From CAYJBH01 sp964368625 (GTDB taxonomy: Bacteria > Bacillota > Clostridia > Oscillospirales > Ruminococcaceae), in NCBI GenBank assembly GCA_964368625.1, contig CAYJBH010000001.1:93495-157494 (forward strand): a stretch of DNA of 64,000 nt. The letters are read 5' to 3'. Of this stretch, positions 1-9,300 are shown piece by piece. Positions within the stretch are counted from its first letter, which is position 1. The number at the start of each line of letters is the position of its first letter. Position numbers and translations under genes: made by a program. A model generated the notes under the pieces. It was not told where the DNA came from, did no database searches, and was given only the letters and a program-made list of their open reading frames with translations.

Positions 1-1
1 C

Positions 2-1132
2 GCAACCTATGCGAGATTTCCAATCTGCATTGTTTCGGGTAATGGTTCGGTTTGCACAGATATTCATGGAAAAGAATATATAGATTTTACTACAGGCATA
101 GGGGTTAACAGTCTTGGTTTTTGCGATGAAGGTTGGTCAAACGCAGTTGCCAAACAGGCTGGATTATTAAACCATACATCAAATTTATACTATACCATTC
201 CCGGTATGGAGCTTGCAAAGCAACTATGTGAACGCACAGGGTATAGTAATATATTTTATTCAAATTCAGGCGCTGAAGCAAATGAAGGCGCAATTAAGGC
301 TGCCAGGAAGTACAGCTTTGATAAATACGGTGAGGGGCGAAATGAGATTATAACACTAGTAAACTCATTTCACGGTCGCACTGTAACCACCCTTGCAGCA
401 ACAGGACAGGATAGTTTTCACAACTACTTTTTCCCCTTTACCGAAGGTTTTTCTCACTGCCCTGCTGGAGATCTTAAAGCACTAGGTGCTTCTATAAATA
501 ACAAGACATGTGCTATTATGATTGAGTTAGTTCAGGGCGAAGGTGGAGTTATCAGCCTTGATAAACAATATGTCACTGAGCTAATGAAGTTATGTGATGA
601 AAAAGATATCCTGTTAATAGCAGATGAGGTTCAGACAGGAATCGGACGAACTGGAAAATTATTGGCCTGTGAGCATTACGGAATACAGCCTGATATTACA
701 ACCCTAGCAAAAGGTCTCGGCGGTGGATTACCGATTGGTGGCATTCTTTTTAATAAAAAAACTTCTACAGTTCTCTCGGCCGGAACACATGGTTCAACCT
801 TTGGTGGCAACCCAATTTCTGCCGCTGCTGCACTGTACACATTGAATCAAATAAACGATGATTTGCTTGCAGAAGTAACTGCAAAGGGTGAGCATATGAA
901 AAAACGTCTGCTTGCAATGAAAAATGTTAATGCTGTTGATGGACTAGGCATGATGATAGGCATAAACGTTGCTCCTATTATCGCAGGAGATATAGTTAAG
1001 GCAGGAATAGAAAAGGGATTACTTCTGTTAACAGCAAAGGAAAAAGTTCGAATGTTACCACCACTTAATATACCAATAAAGACGCTCGATGAGGGGCTTG
1101 ATATATTTGAAGGTCTGCTATTGCAGAGATAG
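2..1132 (+). CDS. argD: Acetylornithine aminotransferase, 5' end cut by the window
   Basis: This PLP enzyme converts N-acetylglutamate semialdehyde to N-acetylornithine in arginine biosynthesis, in the cytoplasm. The frame is open from base 2, so the start codon lies before the window. The 376 visible codons against about 390-400 for the family suggest that only some 20 residues are missing. Class-III aminotransferase signatures are clear: a glycine-rich SNSGAEANEGA stretch, SFHGRT, the IADEVQTGIGRTG segment, and the PLP lysine in TLAKGLGGG. The ATG at 206 is internal and is not the start. argF follows after 14 bases, so this is the end of an arg operon. Other class-III aminotransferases are similar, but the argF neighbour makes argD by far the best call. 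Confidence 0.93.
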   Translation, partial: ATYARFPICIVSGNGSVCTDIHGKEYIDFTTGIGVNSLGFCDEGWSNAVAKQAGLLNHTSNLYYTIPGMELAKQLCERTGYSNIFYSNSGAEANEGAIKAARKYSFDKYGEGRNEIITLVNSFHGRTVTTLAATGQDSFHNYFFPFTEGFSHCPAGDLKALGASINNKTCAIMIELVQGEGGVISLDKQYVTELMKLCDEKDILLIADEVQTGIGRTGKLLACEHYGIQPDITTLAKGLGGGLPIGGILFNKKTSTVLSAGTHGSTFGGNPISAAAALYTLNQINDDLLAEVTAKGEHMKKRLLAMKNVNAVDGLGMMIGINVAPIIAGDIVKAGIEKGLLLLTAKEKVRMLPPLNIPIKTLDEGLDIFEGLLLQR

Positions 1133-1146
1133 AAAGGATAAAGATA

Positions 1147-2067
1147 ATGGAACATTTATTAAAGTTAGGCGATCTTACCGGCGAGGAAATAGTTGAAATT
1201 TTGAACCTTGCCGACCAGTTAAAATATCAACAGAAGCATGGTTTACCACACCGCCATCTTGAAGGCAAAACGCTTGGTATGATATTTCAAAAATCCTCTA
1301 CACGAACTAGAGTATCGTTTGAGGTTGGTATGTATCAACTTGGTGGAAGTGCTCTATTTTTATCCTCTAACGACCTTCAGATAGGAAGAGGTGAACCGGT
1401 TTGTGATACTGCTCGTGTACTTTCTCGTTATCTTAACGGAATAATGATAAGAACCTTTGAACAGAGTGAGGTTGAGCAACTTGCCGAATTTGGTAGTATT
1501 CCTATCATTAACGGTCTTACTGACTATTGCCACCCATGCCAAATACTTGCAGATTTAATGACAATAAGAGAGCACAAGGGGCATCTTGAAGGATTAAAAA
1601 TGTGTTACATAGGTGATGGTAACAATATGGCTAATTCTCTCATAGTTGGCGGTTTAAAGGTAGGAATGTCGGTTAGTATTGCAACCCCATCCGGCTATGA
1701 ACCTGCAGAAAATGTTATGGATTTTGCCAAGGATTACGATTGTTTCAACTATTCGCACAGCCCTATGGACGCTGCAAAGGATGCTGACGTTGTTATAACC
1801 GATGTTTGGGCCTCTATGGGACAAGAAGGCGAAGCAGAAAAGCGCAAAATAGCTTTTGAAGGTTATCAAATTAACGATAACTTAATGTCTGTCGCTAAAC
1901 CTGACGCCATGGTGCTACACTGTCTACCGGCACACCGCGAAGAGGAGATAACCGCCGCTGTATTTGAAAAACACTCTGCCGAGATTTTTGATGAGGCTGA
2001 AAACCGTCTACATGCGCAGAAAGCAGTACTAGTAAAGCTTATGGGCAGTAAAACCGGAAAGGAATAA
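1147..2067 (+). CDS. argF: Ornithine carbamoyltransferase
   Basis: It joins carbamoyl phosphate and ornithine to give citrulline, the step after ArgD's product is deacetylated. The protein has 306 residues, normal for the family. The carbamoyl-phosphate motif S-T-R-T lies at residues 51-54, a HPCQ motif near residue 130 and the ornithine-site HCLPAHR motif near residue 258. It starts with ATG after an AGAAAGGATAAAG ribosome site and its stop codon overlaps the next gene's region by one base. Distinction from aspartate carbamoyltransferase rests on HCLPAHR and on the argD neighbour. Confidence 0.95.
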   Translation: MEHLLKLGDLTGEEIVEILNLADQLKYQQKHGLPHRHLEGKTLGMIFQKSSTRTRVSFEVGMYQLGGSALFLSSNDLQIGRGEPVCDTARVLSRYLNGIMIRTFEQSEVEQLAEFGSIPIINGLTDYCHPCQILADLMTIREHKGHLEGLKMCYIGDGNNMANSLIVGGLKVGMSVSIATPSGYEPAENVMDFAKDYDCFNYSHSPMDAAKDADVVITDVWASMGQEGEAEKRKIAFEGYQINDNLMSVAKPDAMVLHCLPAHREEEITAAVFEKHSAEIFDEAENRLHAQKAVLVKLMGSKTGKE

Positions 2068-2072
2068 TGCAA

Positions 2073-4019
2073 ATGAAAGAAAAGTTTTTTATAACAACAC
2101 CAATCTATTACCCATCAGATAAACTTCATATTGGGCATGCCTACTGCTCTGTTATGGCAGATGCCGTTGCTCGATATAATAGAATGTGTGGTAAGGATGT
2201 TATGTTCTTAACCGGTACCGACGAGCACGGTAAAAAAATTGAGGATAAGGCTAGTGAAAAAGGTGTTACGCCAAAAGCATATGTTGATGAAATAGTTGAC
2301 GGTATTAAAGATCTTTGGGAGCTAATGAATGTAAGTTACGATCGGTTTATTCGTACTACAGATGACTACCACGAAGAATCTGTTCAAAAAATATTTAAAA
2401 AGCTCTTTGATAAAGGAGATATATACAAGGACAGATACGAAGGTCATTATTGCAAACCCTGTGAGAGCTTTTGGACCAAGACCCAGCTTATAGACGAAAA
2501 GTGTCCCGACTGTTCCGGCGATGTTACTCTTGAGAGTGAGGAAGCCTACTTTTTCCGTCAATCAAAGTACGCAGATATGCTATTAAAGCTATACGATGAA
2601 AATCCAAACTTCATCCAACCTGACAGTCGTCGAAATGAGATGACATCTTTTATCAAACAGGGACTTAACGATTTATGTGTTTCACGAACTTCGGTAAAAT
2701 GGGGTGTTCCTGTTGATTTTGACCCTGGTCATACCGTATACGTTTGGATTGATGCATTAACAAACTATATTAATGCACTTGGATACGAAAACGAGAAATA
2801 CAACGATTACGATAGATACTGGCCTGCTGATTTACACCTAGTAGGAAAAGAAATACTGCGTTTCCATGCAGTAATATGGCCATCCATTTTAATGGCTCTA
2901 GACCTTCCGCTACCTACCCAGGTTTACGGACACGGCTGGCTGTTATTCTCGGGCGGCAAGATGAGTAAATCTAAAGGAAATGTTATCGACCCTACCATAT
3001 TGTGTGAAAGGTATTCGGTTGATGCAATTCGTTATTTCTTATTGCGAGAGGTTCCTTTTGGAAACGATGGTGAGTTTTCCAACGAGGCATTATTTGGAAG
3101 AATTAACCAAGATTTGGCAAACGATCTTGGAAACCTTCTTTCCCGAACAATCTCAATGCAGTTAAAATACTTCAACGGAACTCTACCCACCGACCAATTG
3201 GCCGGAGAAGAGGACAGTGAGCTGTTAGAAAAAACTGTAAATGTTGCTGCCAAGGTTGCACAAGAGATGGAACGTTATGATATGCCTATGGCCCTTTCTG
3301 CTATTTTTGAGGTGGTAGGTAGTGCAAACAGATACATTGATAAAACCGCTCCTTGGGCGCTAGCAAAAGATGAGGCTAATCGCGCTAGACTAGCAAGGGT
3401 TATGTATAACCTTGGTGAGGCTCTTCGCCATGTTGCTATACTTATAAGTCCATTTATGCCGGATGCTTCGGTTAAGATGCTTTCAGCCTTTGAATTAACT
3501 CCACAGGATAAATGTGGAAATTACGAAGGAATTAACGAGAGTTTACCGCCTAACTTTACTGTAAAACAGATCCCTGCCCTATTCCCAAGAATTGATATAG
3601 AAAAAGAGTTAGCGGCACTTGGAGATATGTTGCCTAATAAAGAACATTCAAAGGTTGAAAAACCAAAAAAGGTTGCTAAAACTGAAGAGAAATTTAGCGA
3701 GATAGGGTATGACGACTTTATGAACTGTTTGATTATCTGTGCTGAAATTAAAGCCTGTGAAAAGGTTAAAGGGGCCGATAAGCTGTTGAAACTTTCTCTA
3801 TTTGACGGCGAACGCGATAGAACTGTAGTATCCGGTATTGCAGAATTCTATTCAGCAGATGATTTAGTTGGCAAAAAGATTGCACTCGTAGCAAACCTTA
3901 AACCTGCAAAGTTGCGTGGTGTTTTAAGTGAAGGGATGATACTTGCAGCGGATGATGGAGATAGTATTACGGTATTGTTTTTGCCGCAAACTCTTCCCTG
4001 TGGCAGCAGAATAAGATAG
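2073..4019 (+). CDS. metG: Methionyl-tRNA synthetase with C-terminal tRNA-binding domain
   Basis: It charges tRNA-Met in the cytoplasm. The class-I synthetase signatures are HIGH near residue 20 and KMSKS near residue 305. A four-cysteine zinc knuckle (CKPC and CPDC, about residues 128-150) sits between them. The last 110 residues form an EMAP/Trbp-like tRNA-binding domain (KVKGADKLLKLSL, LKPAKLRGVLSEGM), so this is the long dimeric form. There are two possible ATGs, at 2067 and 2073. The AAAGGA at 2058-2063 is only 3 bases from the first and 9 from the second, so 2073 is preferred. It is placed directly behind argF, which is unusual company for a synthetase. Confidence 0.95.
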   Translation: MKEKFFITTPIYYPSDKLHIGHAYCSVMADAVARYNRMCGKDVMFLTGTDEHGKKIEDKASEKGVTPKAYVDEIVDGIKDLWELMNVSYDRFIRTTDDYHEESVQKIFKKLFDKGDIYKDRYEGHYCKPCESFWTKTQLIDEKCPDCSGDVTLESEEAYFFRQSKYADMLLKLYDENPNFIQPDSRRNEMTSFIKQGLNDLCVSRTSVKWGVPVDFDPGHTVYVWIDALTNYINALGYENEKYNDYDRYWPADLHLVGKEILRFHAVIWPSILMALDLPLPTQVYGHGWLLFSGGKMSKSKGNVIDPTILCERYSVDAIRYFLLREVPFGNDGEFSNEALFGRINQDLANDLGNLLSRTISMQLKYFNGTLPTDQLAGEEDSELLEKTVNVAAKVAQEMERYDMPMALSAIFEVVGSANRYIDKTAPWALAKDEANRARLARVMYNLGEALRHVAILISPFMPDASVKMLSAFELTPQDKCGNYEGINESLPPNFTVKQIPALFPRIDIEKELAALGDMLPNKEHSKVEKPKKVAKTEEKFSEIGYDDFMNCLIICAEIKACEKVKGADKLLKLSLFDGERDRTVVSGIAEFYSADDLVGKKIALVANLKPAKLRGVLSEGMILAADDGDSITVLFLPQTLPCGSRIR

Positions 4020-4026
4020 TTAATTG

Positions 4027-4057
4027 CGAGGCAGGATTTTTCTGTCTCGCTTTATTG
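4027..4057 (+). terminator. Likely rho-independent terminator after metG
   Basis: A nine-pair stem (GCGAGGCAG with CTGTCTCGC, one G-T pair) is followed by a short T-rich stretch, directly after the metG stop. The T-run is weak, so read-through into the next gene is possible. Confidence 0.55.
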
Positions 4058-4072
4058 TAAAAGGAGTAAAAA

Positions 4073-4885
4073 ATGGCTAATATACAATTTTTAGATGGCG
4101 CGCTTGGCAGCATCCTTATGCAGACCGGTGGGGATATTGTTTCTGAGCTAAATATAACCGACGCAGATCGAGTGGTAACGCTTCATAAGGAATATATCGC
4201 GGCTGGTTCAGATATCATATGTAGCAATACTTTTAGTGCTAATCGTTATGCAAAGAGTAAGTTTGAGGTTTCTCTGCTGATTGAAAGTGGCGTTCGCCTT
4301 GCAAAAAAATCTGTTGAGGGTACAGCTATTAAAGTCGCATTTGATATCGGTCCACTGTCTGAGCTGCTCGAGCCCTATGGTGATTTAACAGAAGATGAAT
4401 GTAAAGAACAGTATAAAGAAATAATTTCTTCCGGGGTAAAGGCAAATCCTGATTACATTTTTTTCGAGACATTTATGGATTTAGAAATGCTAGAGCTAGC
4501 CATTAAGCAGGCACTACCTTTTAATATCCCTATCATATGCTCCATGAGTTTTACCGAGGTTGGTAAAACAATCATGGGAAACTCGGTAGAACAGATGGTG
4601 CAAACTCTTATTGGATATCCTGTTGTTGCAATTGGTCTTAACTGCTCAATGGAGCCAAAAAACTCACTTTTTGTTGCGCAGGAGTTTAGGAAATATACAG
4701 ACCTTCCATTAGTATTTAAGCCAAATGCCGGAAAACCTCAATTTTCACAAACCGGTATTACTTATGAAGATTCCGAGTTGTTTGCCTCAGAATTTAGCGG
4801 AGTTGAATTGCTTGATGATATACTAATTGGTGGCTGCTGCGGTAGCACACCGGAACACATTAAGCAGTTAAAAAAGAGGTTTTAG
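4073..4885 (+). CDS. Homocysteine S-methyltransferase family protein, stand-alone zinc domain
   Basis: This 270-residue protein matches the N-terminal, zinc-binding homocysteine methyltransferase domain of MetH and the BhmT/MmuM family. Visible features are DGALGSILMQ at the N terminus, CSNTFSANRY, the first zinc cysteine in IGLNCSM near residue 207, and the paired cysteines of GGCCGSTPEH near the C terminus. It would form methionine from homocysteine and a methyl donor, or work as one part of a split methionine synthase. No cobalamin-binding or pterin domain is encoded nearby, so the donor cannot be told. The AAAGGAG site at 4061-4067 fixes the ATG at 4073. Its position behind metG fits methionine metabolism. 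Confidence 0.82.
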   Translation: MANIQFLDGALGSILMQTGGDIVSELNITDADRVVTLHKEYIAAGSDIICSNTFSANRYAKSKFEVSLLIESGVRLAKKSVEGTAIKVAFDIGPLSELLEPYGDLTEDECKEQYKEIISSGVKANPDYIFFETFMDLEMLELAIKQALPFNIPIICSMSFTEVGKTIMGNSVEQMVQTLIGYPVVAIGLNCSMEPKNSLFVAQEFRKYTDLPLVFKPNAGKPQFSQTGITYEDSELFASEFSGVELLDDILIGGCCGSTPEHIKQLKKRF

Positions 4886-4892
4886 TAAATGC

Positions 4893-4934
4893 AAATAATA
4901 GCCACACCAACTAATGCTGGTGTGGCTATTATTT
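4893..4934. terminator. Bidirectional terminator between convergent genes
   Basis: A perfect 17-pair stem (AAATAATAGCCACACCA and its complement) with an eight-base loop sits between the stop codons of two converging genes. A-run and T-run flanks let it act on both strands. Confidence 0.9.
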
Positions 4935-4944
4935 AGTTTCTTCT

Positions 4945-6294
4945 TTACTTTGAACACGCATTACCAAGCTGACTTGTTCTTGAGAGATAGATATAATATA
5001 TTATACAAAAAATTATCTGAACAACGGTAGCAAGCGGTGTAGCAAGACCAATTAAAAATAGTGATGTTGGTGTTACTGTGCTAAACAAATAAACCATAGT
5101 TATTCTTATTGCAAGAGCTCCAAAAACCCCCTGTAACATTACAAACATAGTTTTACCATAGCCACTAAAGTAACCTGTTATATTAAACATTATCGAAACA
5201 AACACGGTATCTATAGAGTAGGCTTGAAGATATGGAATTGCTGTTTCTACTATTTCCGGGTCATTACTAAATAAATTAAGAAGTATCTCACCATGGAAAA
5301 AGGATAAATATCCGGTTATTATGCTTACCCCCATCGATAATGAAATGCTTACCCACAGCCCTTTTTTAGCACGAATATGTTGGCCGGCACCAACATTCTG
5401 GGCCGTAAAAACTGCTATTGATTGCATGAATGACAGAGGCACTAACATTATCAACCCGATTATCTTTTCAACTAGTCCTACCGAAGCTGAATAAACTACT
5501 CCAAATTTATTTATTATAACAGTTATTACTAAAAATGATAAGCTTACCAAAGCACTCTGCAACCCAATTGGTATTCCAAGCCTTAAAATTCTTTTAATGT
5601 ATGCCAATTTAGGAATAAACATCTTTAAACTCGGCTGTAACAGGTTATTCTTAAAAGCAATAACTACCGATAGAATAACACTAATTGCCTGCGCCGAAGT
5701 GGTAGCTATTGCTGCACCGGCTGCACCCATATCAAATACTGCAACTAATAATAAATCTCCGATTATATTTATTATACAGGCTATAGCAACCGTTACCAGT
5801 GCAATTTTAGAGTTTCCAAGCCCTCTAAAAATACTACTTAAAATATTATAAAGAAATATCATGGGAATTCCAACCGAACAGTAAAAGATGTATTTACCTG
5901 TCTCTTCTACAGCCTCTATCGGCGCATTAAGTAGTTTAACTATTTCGGAATTAAATAGAATCAACACTAGTGAAATTATAGCAGAAATCGCTAAGAAAAT
6001 TATAACTGAATTTCCTATTACTGAAACATTTTTATCTGTTTTTCCATTACCAATGTTGTGCCCTATCAATATAGTTGCACCTGTTGCAAGGCCGGCACAA
6101 AGAGATGTTAACATGTTTATAAGTTGGCTTCCGGTTGATACCGCCGATACCGCTTCAACCGTTGAAAAATTCCCTACGATTAACATATCTACCGTAGCAT
6201 AGGTAATCTGTAGAATTAGGGCAAACGTAATCGGCACCGTGAACTCTATAAGTGATTTGAACACGCTACCGCTTAGTAGTTTTTGTTTATTCAT
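4945..6294 (-). CDS. MATE family multidrug/toxin efflux transporter
   Basis: An integral membrane protein of 449 residues, the usual MATE length. It has about twelve hydrophobic segments in two related halves and conserved MATE features (FTVPITFALILQITYATVD at the N terminus, GLATGATILIG, and the mid-protein RLGIPIGLQSALVS repeat). Members export cationic drugs or metabolites using a sodium or proton gradient; the substrate here is unknown. The gene has its own promoter about 230 bases upstream, so its mRNA starts with a long leader that contains strong hairpins (6295-6523). That suggests RNA-level control. The start ATG at 6294 lacks a strong ribosome site, which may be part of the same control. 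Confidence 0.88.
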   Translation of the reverse strand: MNKQKLLSGSVFKSLIEFTVPITFALILQITYATVDMLIVGNFSTVEAVSAVSTGSQLINMLTSLCAGLATGATILIGHNIGNGKTDKNVSVIGNSVIIFLAISAIISLVLILFNSEIVKLLNAPIEAVEETGKYIFYCSVGIPMIFLYNILSSIFRGLGNSKIALVTVAIACIINIIGDLLLVAVFDMGAAGAAIATTSAQAISVILSVVIAFKNNLLQPSLKMFIPKLAYIKRILRLGIPIGLQSALVSLSFLVITVIINKFGVVYSASVGLVEKIIGLIMLVPLSFMQSIAVFTAQNVGAGQHIRAKKGLWVSISLSMGVSIITGYLSFFHGEILLNLFSNDPEIVETAIPYLQAYSIDTVFVSIMFNITGYFSGYGKTMFVMLQGVFGALAIRITMVYLFSTVTPTSLFLIGLATPLATVVQIIFCIIYYIYLSRTSQLGNACSK

Positions 6295-6375
6295 TAAACC
6301 GGATATCCCTTTCAGCTATATGTATAAATAGTTACCGCACGGTCTCTTTGGCAAGGCCGAAGAAAGTGGGGATAC

Positions 6376-6520
6376 TGCTTACTATTAGATTCTCATGGTC
6401 TTATACACTTGATACAAAATTCATGCTGTACTCTGTTTAGCAAGCACACATTTTTTGTAATATACTCAATAAATACACCTCTGTAAAATTGAAAAACTCA
6501 ACCTTTACAGAAGCGTATTT
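6376..6520 (-). promoter_or_regulatory. Structured 5' leader of the MATE gene, possible riboswitch
   Basis: The predicted transcript starts near 6523 and runs about 230 bases to the MATE start. Right at its 5' end is a 17-pair stem (6504-6520 with 6471-6487, two G-U pairs), capped by a further five pairs. A second closing stem pairs 6439-6446 with 6376-6383 (eight pairs, one G-U) and encloses about 55 bases. A G/C-rich stretch (6340-6370) follows before the start codon. I could not match it to guanidine, PreQ1, TPP, SAM or T-box consensus patterns. There is no classical terminator, so control would act on translation. Confidence 0.45.
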
Positions 6521-6529
6521 TACAGGTAA

Positions 6530-6558
6530 ATAATACCATACTATGAGTTAAATGTCAA
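6530..6558 (-). promoter_or_regulatory. Sigma-A promoter for the MATE gene
   Basis: On the minus strand there is TTGACA, a 17-base spacer, then TATTAT. It is 236 bases upstream of the MATE start and just outside the preceding gene. Confidence 0.8.
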
Positions 6559-6572
6559 TATTACTACGCACG

Positions 6573-7220
6573 TTAGCTAGACGTATCTGCCTTTTTATCA
6601 CTCCTTTTTTTTACTAGAGTAACCACAACGGTAAAAAGTATTAGCATAAAGATAGAAATCACTAGGCCGATTGGGTTATCCTGAATATTAGAAGCCGAAT
6701 AGCCAAGATACACATAAACAACGCTTCCGGGCAGCATTCCAATAAATGTAGCTAGAGCATAGTGTTTATACTTTATATTCAATATTCCGGTAAGATAGTT
6801 AACTGCAGCAAAGGGGAAAAGAGGTATTAACCTTACATACATCATAAACACAAAACCGTTTTCTTTAGCCTTCTTAGTTGCACTTTCAATAAAACTTCCA
6901 GATTTCACATACCTTTCAATTACATCGCGCCCCAAAAGTTTTGATATGCCAAAAGAAAGATGACAGCCTAAGTTGCTTGCAATTACAGTAAACAATAAGC
7001 CGGGCCAGAATCCGAAGAGTGGACCTGATATTAATGTAAATGCGGATGCCGGCAAAGCAAAGGTAACAGAAATTGCATAAACTAAAATAAATATTAGTGG
7101 AGCAAGCGGATTTTCTCGAACACTTTCAAGCAATCCCAGCAAAAAGTCAACATCAAGGTAATCTCTAAATATTATAGCTAAACCTATCAGTACAATAGCT
7201 GCAATTATTAACTTTTTCAC
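6573..7220 (-). CDS. TVP38/TMEM64 (VTT/DedA-like) membrane protein
   Basis: A 215-residue integral membrane protein of the VTT family. The family hallmark is the re-entrant region with FPFAAVNYLTG and the GSVVYVYLG segment; several strongly hydrophobic stretches flank it. Relatives act as lipid scramblases or as carriers of lipid-linked substrates, but the bacterial TVP38 group has no settled role. It is the last gene of a three-gene operon: it starts one base after the CDP-alcohol phosphatidyltransferase. The tail is basic and charged (KKRSDKKADTSS). The lipid-enzyme neighbour suggests work on membrane lipids. Confidence 0.85.
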   Translation of the reverse strand: MKKLIIAAIVLIGLAIIFRDYLDVDFLLGLLESVRENPLAPLIFILVYAISVTFALPASAFTLISGPLFGFWPGLLFTVIASNLGCHLSFGISKLLGRDVIERYVKSGSFIESATKKAKENGFVFMMYVRLIPLFPFAAVNYLTGILNIKYKHYALATFIGMLPGSVVYVYLGYSASNIQDNPIGLVISIFMLILFTVVVTLVKKRSDKKADTSS

Positions 7221-7221
7221 T

Positions 7222-7815
7222 CTAGGCTCCTTTTTTTGTATAGATATATATTTTTCTCATTCTTATTATGCCTGTAATAAACATTAGTAGATTAAAAACA
7301 TTAAGTGTGATAAATATATAGCTTGGAAACAATATGATCAAGCTAAAAAATATGAACGATTCTGTTCTCTCGACCAATCCAACATCATAGTGCATACCTT
7401 TCTTACCATTATTTTTAAATAACGAACCTGCTAACATAAATGTTGAAAAATTGAACATAGCACCGGCAAAAAACAACAGATAGGTTAGGGCAAACTGTGG
7501 CATAAATATATAGCAACCAATAATTATTCCAGCCTCTACCAACCGGTCGAAAACAAGATCCATGTATGCCCCAAACTTTGAACTTTTTCCTGTTAACCTT
7601 GCTACGGTTCCGTCAAGAACATCGAGTAATCCAGATATCCAAAGCAAAATTAAAGAAACAAAGGTATTACCTATTGCTAAAAATGCAGCGGCAATCAAGC
7701 CAACAACCAATGCAGCAACGGTAATTGAGTTAGGATTTATCTTGGTTAACCCAGATCTTTTTGATAGCGTATCAAAACCATTTTGAAAGCTTTTCCTTGC
7801 ATTAGTGTCAATCAT
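7222..7815 (-). CDS. CDP-alcohol phosphatidyltransferase family protein
   Basis: A membrane enzyme that moves a phosphatidyl group from a CDP-lipid, or a phospho-alcohol from a CDP-alcohol, to an acceptor. The full catalytic motif is present: D-x2-D-G-x2-A-R-x8-G-x3-D-x3-D, counting about residues 65-90 (LLDVLDGTVARLTG ... GAYMDLVFDR). About six hydrophobic segments are visible. The substrate alcohol cannot be read from sequence; it is not an obvious PgsA, because the surrounding residues differ and it sits in an accessory operon. Two adjacent ATGs exist; AAGGA at five bases before the second favours 7815. Confidence 0.87.
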   Translation of the reverse strand: MIDTNARKSFQNGFDTLSKRSGLTKINPNSITVAALVVGLIAAAFLAIGNTFVSLILLWISGLLDVLDGTVARLTGKSSKFGAYMDLVFDRLVEAGIIIGCYIFMPQFALTYLLFFAGAMFNFSTFMLAGSLFKNNGKKGMHYDVGLVERTESFIFFSLIILFPSYIFITLNVFNLLMFITGIIRMRKIYIYTKKGA

Positions 7816-7823
7816 CATTATCC

Positions 7824-9242
7824 TTATCTAGTTACTACCTTCTTCAATAAATTTCGTTGCCAATCCTTAGCTGTGCTAACATAATCTGCCATCGCTATCG
7901 ATTTTAATATTTCTCCCTCAATAGGATATTGATATATTATCGCTAACAAGCTTGTTAGCTTCATTCTTTTGCTTATAAGCAAAGACAGGATAGGCAGCAT
8001 TTCGGAGGAGTTCTCCCCTACTATTGTTGCACCTATAACCCTACTCTTAGAGTCAAGAATAATCTTAACAAAGCCTATTCTATCATCCTGCGCCTTAGCT
8101 CGATCATTTTCGCATATATCTTTTATATATACATTTGCGAGAAGCCCCTTTTCCTTTGCCATAGCCTCGGTTAGGCCAGCGTGTGAAACCTCCGGTGTTG
8201 TAAACGTTGACCAACACATATTATAATAGTTCTTTTTAAACATTGGCATAATCAACGCATTACGGATAACTAGTCCGGCTTCATAGCTGGCTGCATGGGT
8301 AAACATATAGCCCCCACAACAGTCTCCACATGCAAAGATACTTTTTTTATTTGTTCTCATATACTCATCAACAAATAAGAATCCTTTTGAATCGGTTATT
8401 ACGCCTAAGTCTTGAAGGCCCATATTATCTGTATTTGGAGTTCTTCCGGTAGCAATTAATATTGCATCTGCATATATATTTCGTAATTCATCATCGCTCT
8501 TTAGCGAAAGCTTAACACCATCTCCATGCTGCTCAACCTTTAATATTCTATATCCCTCATAAAGCAAAATTCCATCTTTAGTTAATGTCTCCTTCATTAA
8601 CTGGCCAACTTCCGGCTCATCCTTTGTAAATAGCCTACCAGACCTTGATACCATATGTACTTTACTACCAAGATGGGCAAATCCTTGACCAAGCTCCATT
8701 CCAATAACTCCACTACCTAAAACAATTAAATCTTTAGGCAATATTTTCATATCAAAAATATTTTCGTTAGTATAGTAAGATACATCGCTAAGGCCCTCTA
8801 TATTAGGAATTGACGCTTTCGAACCAGTAGCAATAACTATTCGTTTAGCAGAAACAACTTCCCCCTCTACCTCTATTTCGTGTTCATTAACTATTTTTCC
8901 AAAACCCTTCTTTACTGTAACTCCAAGCGATTCAAAGCGTTCAATCGAGTCATGCGGAGCTATCTCTTCAATAACTTCTTTCACACGGTCCATTATCTTT
9001 GAAAGTGAAACTGTATAGTTAACCTCGTTAATACCGTAGTGGCGAGATTTTTTCATCTGATTTACTAGGTGGGCAGACTTTAAAAAAGTTTTACTGGGAA
9101 CGCACCCATAGTTAAGACAATCTCCGCCCATTTTATTAGCTTCAATCAGCAACACTTTTGCACCGAGTCCGGCTGCACCTGATGCCACAACTAAACCACC
9201 ACTGCCAGCTCCTATTATCGCAATATCAAAATCATATTTCAT
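7824..9242 (-). CDS. FAD-dependent pyridine nucleotide-disulfide oxidoreductase, mercuric-reductase/lipoamide-dehydrogenase-like
   Basis: A 472-residue flavoprotein. It has the FAD-binding GAGSGG at residues 11-16, the redox pair GGDCLNYGCVPSK (C42 and C47), an NAD(P)-binding GSGVIGMELG, the second FAD motif FACGDCCGG, and a C-terminal dimer domain. The usual C-terminal catalytic His-Pro of lipoamide dehydrogenase is replaced by a Tyr-Pro (YQYPIEGE), as in the mercuric reductase branch. There are no mer genes nearby. An upstream ATG at 9329 lies inside the promoter and is excluded; the ATG at 9242 begins the FAD fold. It is the first gene of an operon with a CDP-alcohol phosphatidyltransferase and a TVP38 protein, so a lipid- or membrane-linked redox role is possible. 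Confidence 0.85.
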   Translation of the reverse strand: MKYDFDIAIIGAGSGGLVVASGAAGLGAKVLLIEANKMGGDCLNYGCVPSKTFLKSAHLVNQMKKSRHYGINEVNYTVSLSKIMDRVKEVIEEIAPHDSIERFESLGVTVKKGFGKIVNEHEIEVEGEVVSAKRIVIATGSKASIPNIEGLSDVSYYTNENIFDMKILPKDLIVLGSGVIGMELGQGFAHLGSKVHMVSRSGRLFTKDEPEVGQLMKETLTKDGILLYEGYRILKVEQHGDGVKLSLKSDDELRNIYADAILIATGRTPNTDNMGLQDLGVITDSKGFLFVDEYMRTNKKSIFACGDCCGGYMFTHAASYEAGLVIRNALIMPMFKKNYYNMCWSTFTTPEVSHAGLTEAMAKEKGLLANVYIKDICENDRAKAQDDRIGFVKIILDSKSRVIGATIVGENSSEMLPILSLLISKRMKLTSLLAIIYQYPIEGEILKSIAMADYVSTAKDWQRNLLKKVVTR

Positions 9243-9300
9243 CAATCTGATCAATCCTCTTGTGTTTTGTGTGTTTTTTTTATCTATATAACACATAAAT

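Noticed and set aside
6295..6523. Guanidine-I or other known riboswitch for the MATE leader
   Set aside because: I could not find the conserved blocks of guanidine-I, PreQ1, TPP, SAM or T-box elements; only stems are visible.
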